A DNA stretch of 32,334 nucleotides from Acetobacteraceae bacterium (GCA_025360065.1 JANYCX010000082.1:1-32334), one strand, 5' to 3'. Numbered from the stretch's first letter, positions 1 through 8,279 are shown. Program-made: numbers and translations. Notes: a model not told the origin generated them from the letters alone.

Positions 1-426
1 GAGCACGATAAGCAGCGGCAGCAGGGGGAGCGCGATCATGCCATCGGTGAAGCGCATCAACACGGCATCAATCTTGCCGCCGAAATAACCTGCGGTAATG
101 CCGATCAGCAAGCCAAAGGCGCCACCGATGGCAGTCCCGAGCACGCCAACGAGGAGCGAAATCTGCCCACCGACCATCAGGCGCAACAGCACGTCGCGTC
201 CGGCTTCATCACGGCCCAGCAGGTGGCCGGGGCCGGGTGGATCGAAGCGCGCGAACAGATCAGTGGCGTCCGCATTCATCCCGCCGAGCATCTGCATCGG
301 GATTGCCGTCAGCACGAACAACACCAGCGCCAGCAACACCAGCAGGCTCGCCATGCCAGCGCGATTGCGACGAAACCGCCGCCAGCGCAAGGTCCAAGGG
401 CCGATGGCGGCTTCCGTGCGGCTCAT
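1..426 (-). CDS. Opp/Dpp ABC transporter permease, DppC type (partial, C-terminus beyond window)
   Basis: This is the N-terminal 142 codons of an inner-membrane permease of a peptide/nickel-type ABC importer; the rest lies beyond base 1. The start ATG at 426 overlaps the stop of the upstream DppB-type gene in an ATGA junction, which fixes the start. The translation opens MSRTEAAIGPWTLRWRRFRR, a basic cytoplasmic leader. It is followed by a first membrane segment, the DppC-type motif PPGPGHLLGRDEAGRDVLLR near residues 63-82, and a second hydrophobic stretch starting about residue 85. The GTDxxGRDxxSR-like motif (here GRDEAGRDVLLR) is characteristic of the C permease of this family. It is the fifth gene of the import operon that begins with the binding protein starting at 4940. 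Substrate is unknown. Confidence 0.9.
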   Translation of the reverse strand, partial: MSRTEAAIGPWTLRWRRFRRNRAGMASLLVLLALVLFVLTAIPMQMLGGMNADATDLFARFDPPGPGHLLGRDEAGRDVLLRLMVGGQISLLVGVLGTAIGGAFGLLIGITAGYFGGKIDAVLMRFTDGMIALPLLPLLIVL

Positions 427-1376
427 TGGAGGGTGATCCGCGGGTCGAGCCAACCATAGGCGAGGTCGGCGGCAAGGTTGGATAAAAGCGTGACGCCGGT
501 CGCGAACAGCAGCCCGGTCAGCGCCAGGTTGAAGTCGTTACCGAGAATTGAATCGTAAATCATTTTCCCCATGCCAGGTTGGGCGAACATGGTTTCGGTC
601 AGCAACGCGCCGTTGAACAGCGTGCCGAAGCTTAGCGCCATAATGGTGACCACCGGGATCAACGCGTTGCGAAAGGCGTGGATCAACACAACCCTGCCCT
701 CGCCTGCACCCTTTGCGCGGGCGGTGCGGATATGGTCCATGCGCAGAACCTCAATCATGCTGGCGCGCACGTAGCGGATGAAGCCGCCCGTCGTTGCAAA
801 CCCGAGGGTCACGACCGGCATGATCAGATGCACGAGATGGTCACGCAGGCTGCCATCGCCGACATTGGAAATCCCGCTCGCCGGGAGCCAGTGCAAATTG
901 ACCGCGAAAATCAGGATCATCATCAGCGCGAGCCAGAATACTGGCACCGAAATCCCGGCAAAGGCAATCAGCCCGATCAGGCCATCGACCAGCCCGCCCG
1001 GCCGGCGCGCGGCGATGATGCCAAGGGTGAAGGCGACAGCGACGCTGAAGGTGAAACTGCTCAGCATCAGCTTACAGCTTTGCAGCAAAGCCGGCGCCAG
1101 CACTTCCAGCACCGGGGCCGAATGCACCCGCGAATAGCCGAGATCGCCCGACAGCGCTGCGCTGAGCCAATGCCAGTAGCGCAGCAGCAAAGGCTGATCG
1201 AGCCCGTAGAGCGCACGCAGATTGGCAACCATTTCCGGGGTCGCGTTCGGGTTTGAGGCGATCATGATATCGATCGGATCGCCCGGCATCAGCCCGATCA
1301 GCCCGTAAATCACCACCGACATCACCAGCATCACCAGCAACGCCTGGCCGAGGCGGCGGAACACATAGCTGGTCAT
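423..1376 (-). CDS. Opp/Dpp ABC transporter permease, DppB type
   Basis: This 317-residue inner-membrane permease would form the translocation pore with the DppC-type protein encoded immediately downstream. The N-terminus (SYVFRRLGQALLVMLVMSVV) is the usual single membrane helix with a basic start. A periplasmic segment with LMPGDP and GLDQPLLLRYWHWL follows, then several helices. The cytoplasmic coupling loop near residues 208-240 contains FIRYVRASMIEVLRMDHIRT and ARAKG, the EAA-like loop that contacts the ATPases. The C-terminus AYGWLDPRITLQ is the family's standard ending. Length is normal. It overlaps the neighbouring genes on both sides by 4 bp, so it is probably translationally coupled to them. 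Confidence 0.95.
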   Translation of the reverse strand: MTSYVFRRLGQALLVMLVMSVVIYGLIGLMPGDPIDIMIASNPNATPEMVANLRALYGLDQPLLLRYWHWLSAALSGDLGYSRVHSAPVLEVLAPALLQSCKLMLSSFTFSVAVAFTLGIIAARRPGGLVDGLIGLIAFAGISVPVFWLALMMILIFAVNLHWLPASGISNVGDGSLRDHLVHLIMPVVTLGFATTGGFIRYVRASMIEVLRMDHIRTARAKGAGEGRVVLIHAFRNALIPVVTIMALSFGTLFNGALLTETMFAQPGMGKMIYDSILGNDFNLALTGLLFATGVTLLSNLAADLAYGWLDPRITLQ

Positions 1377-2317
1377 GGCGGGGCATCCCGGAAATGGCAG
1401 GCGGCATCGCCGGCGCGGGCGGCAAGCGGGGCAAGCGGCGGGACTTCACTGCGGCAAATGTTTTGCACCATCGGGCAACGCGGATGGAACACGCAACCCG
1501 GCGGCGGCGCCAGCGGGCTGGGCATTTCGCCGGTGATGGCCCGCCCCCGGCTGCGCCTTGTGCCGATGCGCGGCACGCTGGCAAGCAGTGCGCGCGTGTA
1601 GGGATGGGCGGGGGAAGCAAATAATTCCGCGCGCGGACCAACTTCGACAAGGCGGCCGAGATACAACACCGCCACCCGGTCCACCAGATGATTGACCACC
1701 GCCAGATCGTGGCTGATGAACAAATAGGACAGCCCGTTCGCCTCCTGCAAATCCTTCATCAGATTGAGGATCTGGCTTTGGATGGAGACATCGAGTGCCG
1801 AAAGCGGTTCGTCAGCCACAATCAGTTGCGGGCGCGGGGCGAGCGCGCGGGCAATGGCGATGCGCTGGCGCTGGCCGCCGGAAAACTCGTGCGGGTAACG
1901 GTTCAGCGCATCGACCGGCAGCCCGACCTGCTCAATCAGTTCCGCTGATCGCGCGGCGCGCTGGGCGGCATTGGCGGTGCCCTGGATGCGCAACGGTTCG
2001 GCGATGATGTCGGAGACCGGCATGCGCGGGTCGAGCGCGCTGAACGGGTCCTGGAACACCATCTGGATGGCGCGGCGGGCGGCGGGCCAGGTGGTGCGGT
2101 CGAGCAGGGCGCCGCGAAACCGCATGCTGCCGGAATTTGGCGCTTGCAGGCCGGTGACGACGTTGCCGATGGTGGACTTGCCGCTGCCGCTTTCGCCAAC
2201 CAGCGCCAGGGTCTCGCCTTCCGCAATCGCCAGACTGACCTGATCGACCGCCAACAGCCGCTTGCGACCGACCTTGAACTGCACTGAAACATTATCGAGG
2301 GCGTATAACTCGGTCAT
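1373..2317 (-). CDS. Opp/Dpp ABC transporter ATP-binding protein, DppF/OppF type
   Basis: This 314-residue cytoplasmic ATPase would power the importer. Walker A GESGSGKST lies at residues 41-49, the Q-loop at FQDPFSALDP (88-97), the ABC signature FSGGQRQR at 145-152, Walker B LIVADEP at 165-171 and the H-loop ISHDLAVV at about 201-208. The C-terminal oligopeptide-transporter extension begins at PPPGC and carries three cysteines (C-x5-C-x6-C) plus a fourth in ACHF near the end. That pattern has been linked to an iron-sulfur cluster in some Opp ATPases. It overlaps the DppD-type gene upstream and the permease downstream by 4 bp each. In this operon the two ATPase genes precede the permeases, unlike the second importer at 16330-21597. 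Confidence 0.95.
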   Translation of the reverse strand: MTELYALDNVSVQFKVGRKRLLAVDQVSLAIAEGETLALVGESGSGKSTIGNVVTGLQAPNSGSMRFRGALLDRTTWPAARRAIQMVFQDPFSALDPRMPVSDIIAEPLRIQGTANAAQRAARSAELIEQVGLPVDALNRYPHEFSGGQRQRIAIARALAPRPQLIVADEPLSALDVSIQSQILNLMKDLQEANGLSYLFISHDLAVVNHLVDRVAVLYLGRLVEVGPRAELFASPAHPYTRALLASVPRIGTRRSRGRAITGEMPSPLAPPPGCVFHPRCPMVQNICRSEVPPLAPLAARAGDAACHFRDAPP

Positions 2318-3279
2318 GCCAGCGCCTTGAAGCAGGCGACATCATGGCCCGGCCCAACAATCGTCGCGCCCGGCTCGGTATGGCGACAATCGGCGTCGGC
2401 CAACGGACAACGATCGGCGAAGCGGCAGCCACGCGCGGCCTCGTCGAGGTCGGGGACGCCGCCTGCAATCACCGGCAGGCGATCGAGGCGATGGCCGGGA
2501 TCGGGCAGGGTTGCGATCAGGCCCCGTGTGTAGGGATGGCGCGGATTGGCGAACAGCGCATCCGCCGGCGCCCGTTCGACGATACGGCCAGCGTACATCA
2601 CGATGATGTCATGCGCGACCTCGCTCACCACCGCCAGATTATGGCTGATGAACTGGATCGCCATGCCGATGCGGTCTTGCAGATCGAGCATCAGATCGAG
2701 GATTTGCGCCTGGATGGTGACATCGAGCGCGGTGGTCGGTTCGTCGGCGATCAGCAGCGCCGGTTCGCAGGCCAGCGCCATCGCGATCATCGCGCGCTGG
2801 CGCATGCCGCCGGAGAGTTGGTGCGGGAACGCCACCGCACGTTCCTTCGGCGAATTGATCCCGACGGCTTCGAGCTTGCCAACCGCAAGCCCCTCGGCCT
2901 CGCGCCAGGAAATTCCCTTGTGCAGCACCAGCACTTCGGCGATCTGATGCCCGACCCGCATCACCGGGTTTAACGCTGTCATCGGCTCCTGAAAAATCAT
3001 CGCCACGCGTTCGCCGCGCAAATGGCGCCAGTCAGCAGCGGATTGGCCGATCAGTTCACGTCCAGCGAAATGGATGCTGCCGGTCACATGACCTGGGCTT
3101 GGTATTAGCCCCATCAACGCGAGTGCCGTCATTGACTTGCCGCAACCGCTTTCGCCGACCACACCCAGGGTGCGACCGGCGTCGATGGTGTAGCCGATCC
3201 CGGCCACCACCCGGCGTTCGCCCTCGCCGCGTGGAAAGGCGACGCTGAGCCTTTCCACGCTGAGCAAGGGCGTCGGCAT
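2314..3279 (-). CDS. Opp/Dpp ABC transporter ATP-binding protein, DppD/OppD type
   Basis: This is the partner ATPase of the heterodimeric motor, 321 residues from the chosen start. An in-frame extension exists to 3354. The ATG at 3279 overlaps the TAA stop of the binding-protein gene (TAATG), and MPTPLLSVERLSVAF is a normal family N-terminus, so this start is preferred. Walker [10 protein letters not shown] is at 42-50, the Q-loop FQEPMTALNP at about 96-105, the signature LSGGMRQR at 155-162, Walker B LLIADEP at 175-181, and the H-loop reads ISHNLAVV, with Asn where Asp is usual after the His. The C-terminal Cys-containing extension (GCRFADRCPLADADC ... ACF) is present. It is fused by overlap to both neighbours, so stoichiometric expression is likely. 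Confidence 0.94.
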   Translation of the reverse strand: MPTPLLSVERLSVAFPRGEGERRVVAGIGYTIDAGRTLGVVGESGCGKSMTALALMGLIPSPGHVTGSIHFAGRELIGQSAADWRHLRGERVAMIFQEPMTALNPVMRVGHQIAEVLVLHKGISWREAEGLAVGKLEAVGINSPKERAVAFPHQLSGGMRQRAMIAMALACEPALLIADEPTTALDVTIQAQILDLMLDLQDRIGMAIQFISHNLAVVSEVAHDIIVMYAGRIVERAPADALFANPRHPYTRGLIATLPDPGHRLDRLPVIAGGVPDLDEAARGCRFADRCPLADADCRHTEPGATIVGPGHDVACFKALA

Positions 3280-4940
3280 TACTGCGACTTCCAGTTCTCC
3301 GCCCACAGGATGCTCATGTCGCCATGGCCGGTCGGGGTATAGCCAAGCAGCCATTTCGGCACGACATGCGGGTCAGCGCGATAGAAGAGCGGCAGCACAT
3401 GCAGTTTGTCCACGTAGATTTTCTGCATTTCCGCCCAGACCGCCAATTGCTTGGCGGGGTCAAGTTCAGACTCCGCCTGATCGATCAGCGTGTCCATGCG
3501 GGGATCGTTGAAGGCGATGGCGTTGGACCCGGTGTAATTATTGGCCTCGGTCGGGATTTGCGCCGAATGCAACGTCCGGCGCGGGGATGAGCCGACGCCC
3601 GACGACCATGCATACATCGCCAGGCCGTTGAACAGGCGCTTCTTGATGGTTTCGCCAAAGAAGGTGCGCGGCGGCTCGTTCTTCAACGTCACGTCAATGC
3701 AGGCGGCCTTGAGTTGGTCTTGCAGCACCTGCTGAACCAGTTCGCGTAGCCGGTTGCCGGCGGTGGTGCCGAATTCAACCGACAGGCGGGCATTGTCCTT
3801 GTTGGTGCAAATGCCGTCCTTGCCAGGGGTCCAGCCGGCCTCGGTCAGCAGGGCTTTGGCCTTCGCGCGGTCGAAGTCAAAATTGGTCACGTTCTTGGTA
3901 TAGTTCGGGTCAAGCGGATTAACCCAGCTTTGCGCCACTGGCTGCATGCCGCCGAACAGCTTATCGACCAGGGTTTTGCGGTCGAGCGCGTAGAGCATCG
4001 CGCGACGCACCCGGACATCGGCCAAAATCGGGTTTTCGACCTTGAGATCGATATGCTCGTAGGTCAGGCTCGGCTTGAAGACATAGGTGAATTTGTCGGG
4101 ATAGGCGTCGCGCAGCTTGATGACCTGATCGATTGTAAGGCCGACGCCCTCACCGGCGACCATATCAATGTCACCCGACAGGAGATTGGCCTGCAAGGCT
4201 GCGGTGTTTTCGATCAGCTTGATGACAATGCGCTTGAAGCCGGGCTTGGCGCCGGGCCAGAACGGGTTCGGCGTCAGCACCACCTGCACGCCCGATTTGT
4301 AGTCGGAGATCATGTAGGGACCGTTGCCGAGGCCCGGAGTGGTTGGCGCGCGGTTGAACACGGTCTGCTTGAGGTAGTCGGCCGCCTTGTTGCCGGCCTT
4401 TTCATAAACCGGGCCTTCGATATGGGCAGGCAGCAGCGAATCCCAGGTGTTGTATTGATAGGTGACGGCCGACAAATGCAGCACTGCGGTGCTGGAATTA
4501 ATCACCTCGATCGAGGTGATGTCCGACCACGGATGCCCATTGGTGAAGCCTGATGCCGGGTCCTTGCCCACATTCCAGGTGAACACCAGATCGTCGGTGG
4601 TCAGCGCTTTGCCGTCGCTCCATTTCAGATCGGTGCGCAACTTGATGGTGACCGCCATGCCCTTCTTGCCGCCAATGTCTTCGAGCTTGGCGAGGCCGTT
4701 GGCCAAGGTTGGCAATTCGCTGCACAGCAGGCAGGAATTTTTCCAGTCCTTGTCATAGGCCGTGATCGGGCGGGTGGTGAAGCCGAGCACGTAGCTTTTG
4801 ATCACTTCGGCATCGACCGCCGGATGCAGGCTTGACGGGAACTGCGCCACGCCGATGACCAGATCGTCCTTGGCGGAAGCGGGCTGGGCGAGCCAGGGCA
4901 AGGCCGCCAGGGCAAAGGCTGCAAGCGTGCGGATTTTCAT
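3279..4940 (-). CDS. Extracytoplasmic peptide/nickel-type solute-binding protein (family 5)
   Basis: This 553-residue periplasmic substrate receptor belongs to the importer encoded just downstream. The start at 4940 is chosen because it gives a clean Sec signal peptide (MKIRTLAAFALAALPWLAQP then ASA-KDD) and a GGAG sequence sits before it; a 12-residue longer form lacks this logic. SBP_bac_5 features are visible: LVIGVAQFPSSLHP at the mature N-terminus, LRTDLKWSDGKALTTDDLVF, GNGPYMISDYKSG, and VRVRRAMLYALDRKTLVDKLFGG split by the usual spacing. It also has a DGICTNKDN loop and ends in WAENWKSQ. Ligand cannot be predicted from sequence alone. A 216-bp gap separates it from the upstream cyclase gene, enough for a separate promoter. 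Confidence 0.94.
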   Translation of the reverse strand: MKIRTLAAFALAALPWLAQPASAKDDLVIGVAQFPSSLHPAVDAEVIKSYVLGFTTRPITAYDKDWKNSCLLCSELPTLANGLAKLEDIGGKKGMAVTIKLRTDLKWSDGKALTTDDLVFTWNVGKDPASGFTNGHPWSDITSIEVINSSTAVLHLSAVTYQYNTWDSLLPAHIEGPVYEKAGNKAADYLKQTVFNRAPTTPGLGNGPYMISDYKSGVQVVLTPNPFWPGAKPGFKRIVIKLIENTAALQANLLSGDIDMVAGEGVGLTIDQVIKLRDAYPDKFTYVFKPSLTYEHIDLKVENPILADVRVRRAMLYALDRKTLVDKLFGGMQPVAQSWVNPLDPNYTKNVTNFDFDRAKAKALLTEAGWTPGKDGICTNKDNARLSVEFGTTAGNRLRELVQQVLQDQLKAACIDVTLKNEPPRTFFGETIKKRLFNGLAMYAWSSGVGSSPRRTLHSAQIPTEANNYTGSNAIAFNDPRMDTLIDQAESELDPAKQLAVWAEMQKIYVDKLHVLPLFYRADPHVVPKWLLGYTPTGHGDMSILWAENWKSQ

Positions 4941-5010
4941 CTGCGGGCTCCGGAATGAGGTTGCGGCGATAGTCAAACAGGACCGGCGGGGTGGCTGTCA
5001 ATGCGTGATC

Positions 5011-5160
5011 ATGCGTTTGGTCCGTCAGCATGCCCACATTGCCGGGGAGATCGACAGCACCCTGGAGGCAGCGCGCGAGACCGGAATGGATCGGGAGGTT
5101 TTTCCGGTGGTTGGTCCTTGGCGGTTTGAGCAGATCATGGACCAGGGTTTCTGGCCCTAA
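5011..5160 (+). pseudogene. Possible 3' remnant or 49-codon small ORF, unrecognised
   Basis: This plus-strand stretch in the gap between the binding protein and the cyclase has coding-like codon choice and reads MRLVRQHAHIAGEIDS, then an amphipathic helix-like region, then FPVVGPWRFEQIMDQGFWP. Its stop TAA (5158-5160) overlaps the stop of the convergent cyclase gene (TAG, 5157-5159). Overlapping convergent stops are common for real genes. I do not recognise the family. The ordered sequence and abrupt N-terminus suggest either the surviving tail of a deleted gene or a small protein. No convincing ribosome-binding site precedes the ATG. The same frame is open back to 4798, but that part is antisense to the binding-protein gene and looks like a shadow. 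Confidence 0.3.
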
Positions 5161-6206
5161 ACCGTCGCCACCGGTGTTGCCGGTGACCCGACCGCTCCCG
5201 GCAACCGCAACGGCGGCGCGGTCAGCAGGAAGCGGTTGCGACCGGCCGCGCGCAGCCAGTCGGCGAGTTCGGTCAGGTACCACATTTCGCCCAGGTAACA
5301 GCCCAGCTTGAACAGGCAATGCGCGTGCAGCGGCAACTGGGCGCAGAAATCATCCATGCAGGGCTTGGCCGGCGTGCTTTCAACACCGTAATTATCGGCG
5401 AGCAACGCCACCGCGCCACTATCGGTGATCCAGTTGAGCAGGCGCTGATCGCGGCCATCGAGCGCGCAGGTGCTGGCGAACAGCTTGGGCACGTCGGGCT
5501 GCTTTTTCATGTCGAGCAGCATTTGCGCGAAGCCGGTGCGCAGGCACACCAGATCGCCCTGTTCGACAACGACCTTGTCCTTGTCGAGCACCATCATCAA
5601 CTCGTCATAGCCAACCACCTGGCCGGAGCGCCCGAAATGGGCTTCGAGGTCGATCATCACGCCGCGGCCCTGCACGCAGGTCACCGCCATGTTTTCCACC
5701 CCGAGCTTATGGGCGCCGGTGGCGACGGTGTTTTTGGTTTCGGTGAGGCCGTTATAGACCACCGGTCCGGCGATATCGGTGCCGGCACGGTAGCCATTGT
5801 AGAACACGTCTTCGGGTTTTCCGTCGCCATCGACATCGAACATCTGCCCGACATGGGCGAGGGTGTCCCACTGAGTCGAATATTGCAGCGTCATCAGCAC
5901 CCGGTCATCACAGACCACATCCAGCGCCGTCGGGTCGTAGCAGCGCAGCGGCACCGCCATGTTGGCGCGGCCGTCGCGCTGGGTCGGCATCAGTTCCGGC
6001 GGGTGGCGGCGCGGATTAAGCACCGCGCCGCCGGGGTAATCGAGCGGCAGCGACAGGCAGAAATTGCGACCGGTCTTCACCTCGGCAATGCCTTGCAGGA
6101 CCTTGTGCGGGGTGAGCAGGTTGAGCCGGCCAAGCTGGTCATCCGGCCCCCAATCGCCCCAGGTTGAGCCTTCAGGGCGGCGGGTCCAGCGGGGATTGAT
6201 GTCCAT
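5157..6206 (-). CDS. Cyclase family protein (kynurenine formamidase/isatin hydrolase-like fold, long form)
   Basis: This 349-residue putative metal-dependent hydrolase of the cyclase superfamily (PF04199) includes enzymes that open amides and lactams. It starts MDINPRWTRRPEGSTWGDWG, typical of the long bacterial subfamily. The metal-binding region, canonically HxGTHxDxxxH, appears as STQWDTLAHVG at residues 110-120. Asp114 and His118 are kept, and Gln112 stands where the middle His normally is. Downstream blocks include VTCVQGRGVMIDLEAHFG, GDLVCLRTGFAQ and DNYGVES. A GAGGAG Shine-Dalgarno lies 6 bp before the ATG, overlapping the end of the dioxygenase gene 10 bp away, so it belongs to that operon. 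Substrate is unknown; ring opening of a product of the neighbouring oxygenase is a possibility. Confidence 0.85.
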   Translation of the reverse strand: MDINPRWTRRPEGSTWGDWGPDDQLGRLNLLTPHKVLQGIAEVKTGRNFCLSLPLDYPGGAVLNPRRHPPELMPTQRDGRANMAVPLRCYDPTALDVVCDDRVLMTLQYSTQWDTLAHVGQMFDVDGDGKPEDVFYNGYRAGTDIAGPVVYNGLTETKNTVATGAHKLGVENMAVTCVQGRGVMIDLEAHFGRSGQVVGYDELMMVLDKDKVVVEQGDLVCLRTGFAQMLLDMKKQPDVPKLFASTCALDGRDQRLLNWITDSGAVALLADNYGVESTPAKPCMDDFCAQLPLHAHCLFKLGCYLGEMWYLTELADWLRAAGRNRFLLTAPPLRLPGAVGSPATPVATV

Positions 6207-6216
6207 TTGTGGCTCC

Positions 6217-7101
6217 TCAGGCGGCTTGTTGCAGGGTCGGGGCTTCGTCGGCGACGGTGGTGCGGCGCATGTCGCGCATTTCGTCGGCGGGGAACGGGCG
6301 GGCGCGGTGCATGGTGATGCGGTTATCCCAGATCACCAAATCGTTCTGTTGCCAGACATGGGCGTGGGTGCGTGCGGGGGCTGTTGCGTGCTCGGTCAGA
6401 TCGCGCAGCAAGGCGCGGGCTTCAGGCGTCGGCATATCCTCAATCTCGCCGATATGGGCGGAGAGATACAGCGACAGGCGGCCGGTTTCGGCGTGGCGAC
6501 GCACCAGGCGCTGGCGCACTGGTACCCAGCGTTCGCGGTCGGCATCGGTGAAGGCAAACCCGAGGACTTCGCGGCTGTAGAGTTGGCTATGATGGGTCAC
6601 CAGATGGCGGATTTCGGACTGCGTGGCACGATCCAGCGTGTCCCAGGCAGCGCGCATGTCGGCGAATTCGGTGTTGCCGCCGGTGGCCGGAACGGTGCGC
6701 GCCGAGAGCAGGGAAAAACGCGCGGGGATTTCCTTGAACGAACTGTCGGAATGCCACAGCCGGTTGCCGAGGCCGAACAGGCGGGCGCGATCATCGCGGG
6801 CGCGGATGCGGCCATCGCGATCGAGGTTGGAGATGTCGTTCAACGCCATTGGCAGCCGGCGCGCCTCGCCTTGCACCAGATCGCCGGTGGCATCTTCCAG
6901 CGGGCCGAAATAGCGGCTGAAGGCAATCTGCTGATCGTCGGTCAAGGGCTGGTTGCGCAAGATTAGCACGGCAAAGCGCGCCATGCCGGCCTCGATCGCG
7001 GAAATTTGCTGTGGCGCGAGCGGCCGGGTGGGGTCAATGCCGGACAACTCGCCGACGAAATTGGGGGCCGCCGGGTTGGCCGGGGCAATGACGAGCTTCA
7101 T
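6217..7101 (-). CDS. TauD/TfdA family Fe(II)/2-oxoglutarate-dependent dioxygenase, TfdA-like
   Basis: This is a 294-residue cytoplasmic non-haem iron oxygenase that would hydroxylate or cleave a small substrate, converting 2-oxoglutarate to succinate. The iron ligands fit the family: His117 and Asp119 in LWHSDSS, and His265 in TMHRARPF. Arg276, eleven residues on, is the expected 2-oxoglutarate carboxylate ligand, and Thr144 in GGNTEFADMR is the usual partner. Blocks FSLLSARTVPATGGNTEF, LYLSAHIGEI and DMRRTTV resemble 2,4-D dioxygenase (TfdA)-type enzymes, where they act on aryloxyalkanoates, more than taurine dioxygenase. The start at 7101 has GGAGG nine bases upstream; the ATG at 7110 abuts that Shine-Dalgarno and is rejected. 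The true substrate is unknown. Confidence 0.92.
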   Translation of the reverse strand: MKLVIAPANPAAPNFVGELSGIDPTRPLAPQQISAIEAGMARFAVLILRNQPLTDDQQIAFSRYFGPLEDATGDLVQGEARRLPMALNDISNLDRDGRIRARDDRARLFGLGNRLWHSDSSFKEIPARFSLLSARTVPATGGNTEFADMRAAWDTLDRATQSEIRHLVTHHSQLYSREVLGFAFTDADRERWVPVRQRLVRRHAETGRLSLYLSAHIGEIEDMPTPEARALLRDLTEHATAPARTHAHVWQQNDLVIWDNRITMHRARPFPADEMRDMRRTTVADEAPTLQQAA

Positions 7102-7139
7102 GAATGACATCCTCCAAGGCGGAAGGATAAAGCGGTTGC

Positions 7140-8279
7140 TCAGCCGCGCAAGGCCAGTTCCACCCGATCGGCGAGGGCGTGATAGTCGGCGATGTCGTTA
7201 TAGGCATGGGCGGACAGGCGCAGCCAGGATTGGCCGGCGAGTGCCGAGACCGGGGCATCGGTGCCGGCTGCAAGCAGGGCATCGCGCAGCGCCATCGCGC
7301 GGTCAGCTGATGCGGGCAGCCGCACCAGGGCCATGGCGCCGGCAGCGGCGTTGCCCGACGCGGTTTCGGTGCCGAGGCGGCCGGCGAGCACAGCGGCAGC
7401 CTCGGCGGCGAGGTCTGCGTTACGGGTGCGCAAAGCGGCGCCACCGAGTTCGGCGTGGAAATCGAGCGCGGCTGTTACTGACAGATAGGCGCTGGGGTCG
7501 AAGGTGCCGGTCCAGTCGAACTCGGCAACAAAACCCTGGCCGTAGCCGTGGGAAATTACCGTTGGGTGCAACCCGTGCTGGCGGTCGCGGCGCGCCCAGA
7601 TGAAGGCGCAGCCCTTTGCCGCCATCAGCCATTTATGGCAGTTGCCGACATAGTAATCCGCGTCGAGCGCGGTGAGATCGATATCGATATGGCCGGGGCC
7701 GTGCGCGCCATCAACCAGGATCGGCACCCCGGCGGCGTGGCACGCGGCGATGATCGCCGGCAGCGGCAGTACCATCGCCGATGACGAGGTGATGTGGTCG
7801 ATCACCGCGAGCCGGGTTCGCGCGGTGAAGGCGGCGGTGAGCGAGGCAATCAGTTCGCCTTCATCGAGGCGCGGGAACGACATTTTCGCTTCGACCAGTT
7901 TGGCGCCGAAGCGGTCGCAGACATACTGGATGGTGTTGCGCACCGCGCCATAGACATGGCCGAGCACGACAATTTCGTCCCCCGGCTTCAACACCAGCGA
8001 CCGCAGTACCGCGTTGCACCCCTCCGTCGCGTTGGAGACAAAAGCGAGGTCCTGGGCGTCGGCGCCGAGAAATTCCGCCAGCCTTCCCGCCGCATGGCGC
8101 AACGCCTGCGGCAATTCGGCGCGCATAAAGCGGCTGGGCTGGGCTTCCATCTGACGGCGCCAGCGATCCTGGGCGGCGAGCACGCGCTTGGGAGTGGCAC
8201 CGTAGGAGCCGTGGTTGACGGTGATGAAATCGGGGTCGAGGTGGAATTCACTGCGGAGGGCGTGACCTAGGGTTGGCAT
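7140..8279 (-). CDS. Class V PLP-dependent aminotransferase (isopenicillin-N epimerase/cysteine desulfurase-like)
   Basis: This is a 379-residue fold-type I PLP enzyme. The PLP lysine is Lys216 in GNCHKWLMAAKG and the ring-nitrogen Asp is Asp190 in ILVDGAHG. The N-terminal FITVNHGSYGATP block is diagnostic of the isopenicillin-N epimerase-like group rather than NifS. LAFVSNATEGCNAVLRS and ISHGYGQGF are further group signatures. The start at 8279 is chosen for GGAG eight bases upstream; a 9-residue longer form begins at 8306. Members of this group act as epimerases, lyases or desulfurases on amino-acid-like substrates, so the exact reaction is open. It sits between the GMC block and the dioxygenase, with 91 and 38 bp spacers. 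Confidence 0.9.
   Translation of the reverse strand: MPTLGHALRSEFHLDPDFITVNHGSYGATPKRVLAAQDRWRRQMEAQPSRFMRAELPQALRHAAGRLAEFLGADAQDLAFVSNATEGCNAVLRSLVLKPGDEIVVLGHVYGAVRNTIQYVCDRFGAKLVEAKMSFPRLDEGELIASLTAAFTARTRLAVIDHITSSSAMVLPLPAIIAACHAAGVPILVDGAHGPGHIDIDLTALDADYYVGNCHKWLMAAKGCAFIWARRDRQHGLHPTVISHGYGQGFVAEFDWTGTFDPSAYLSVTAALDFHAELGGAALRTRNADLAAEAAAVLAGRLGTETASGNAAAGAMALVRLPASADRAMALRDALLAAGTDAPVSALAGQSWLRLSAHAYNDIADYHALADRVELALRG

Noticed and set aside
3930-4553. 207-codon plus-strand frame inside the first binding protein
   Set aside because: Low-complexity, His/Asp/Val-rich shadow of a well-supported minus-strand gene.
5157-6206. Calling the cyclase-family gene kynB (kynurenine formamidase)
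   Set aside because: It is much longer than KynB, has Gln in place of a metal-binding His, and no tryptophan-pathway genes are nearby.
6217-7101. Calling the dioxygenase tfdA or tauD by name
   Set aside because: Motifs support the TfdA-like group but not a specific substrate; no sulfonate or chlorophenol genes are in the window.
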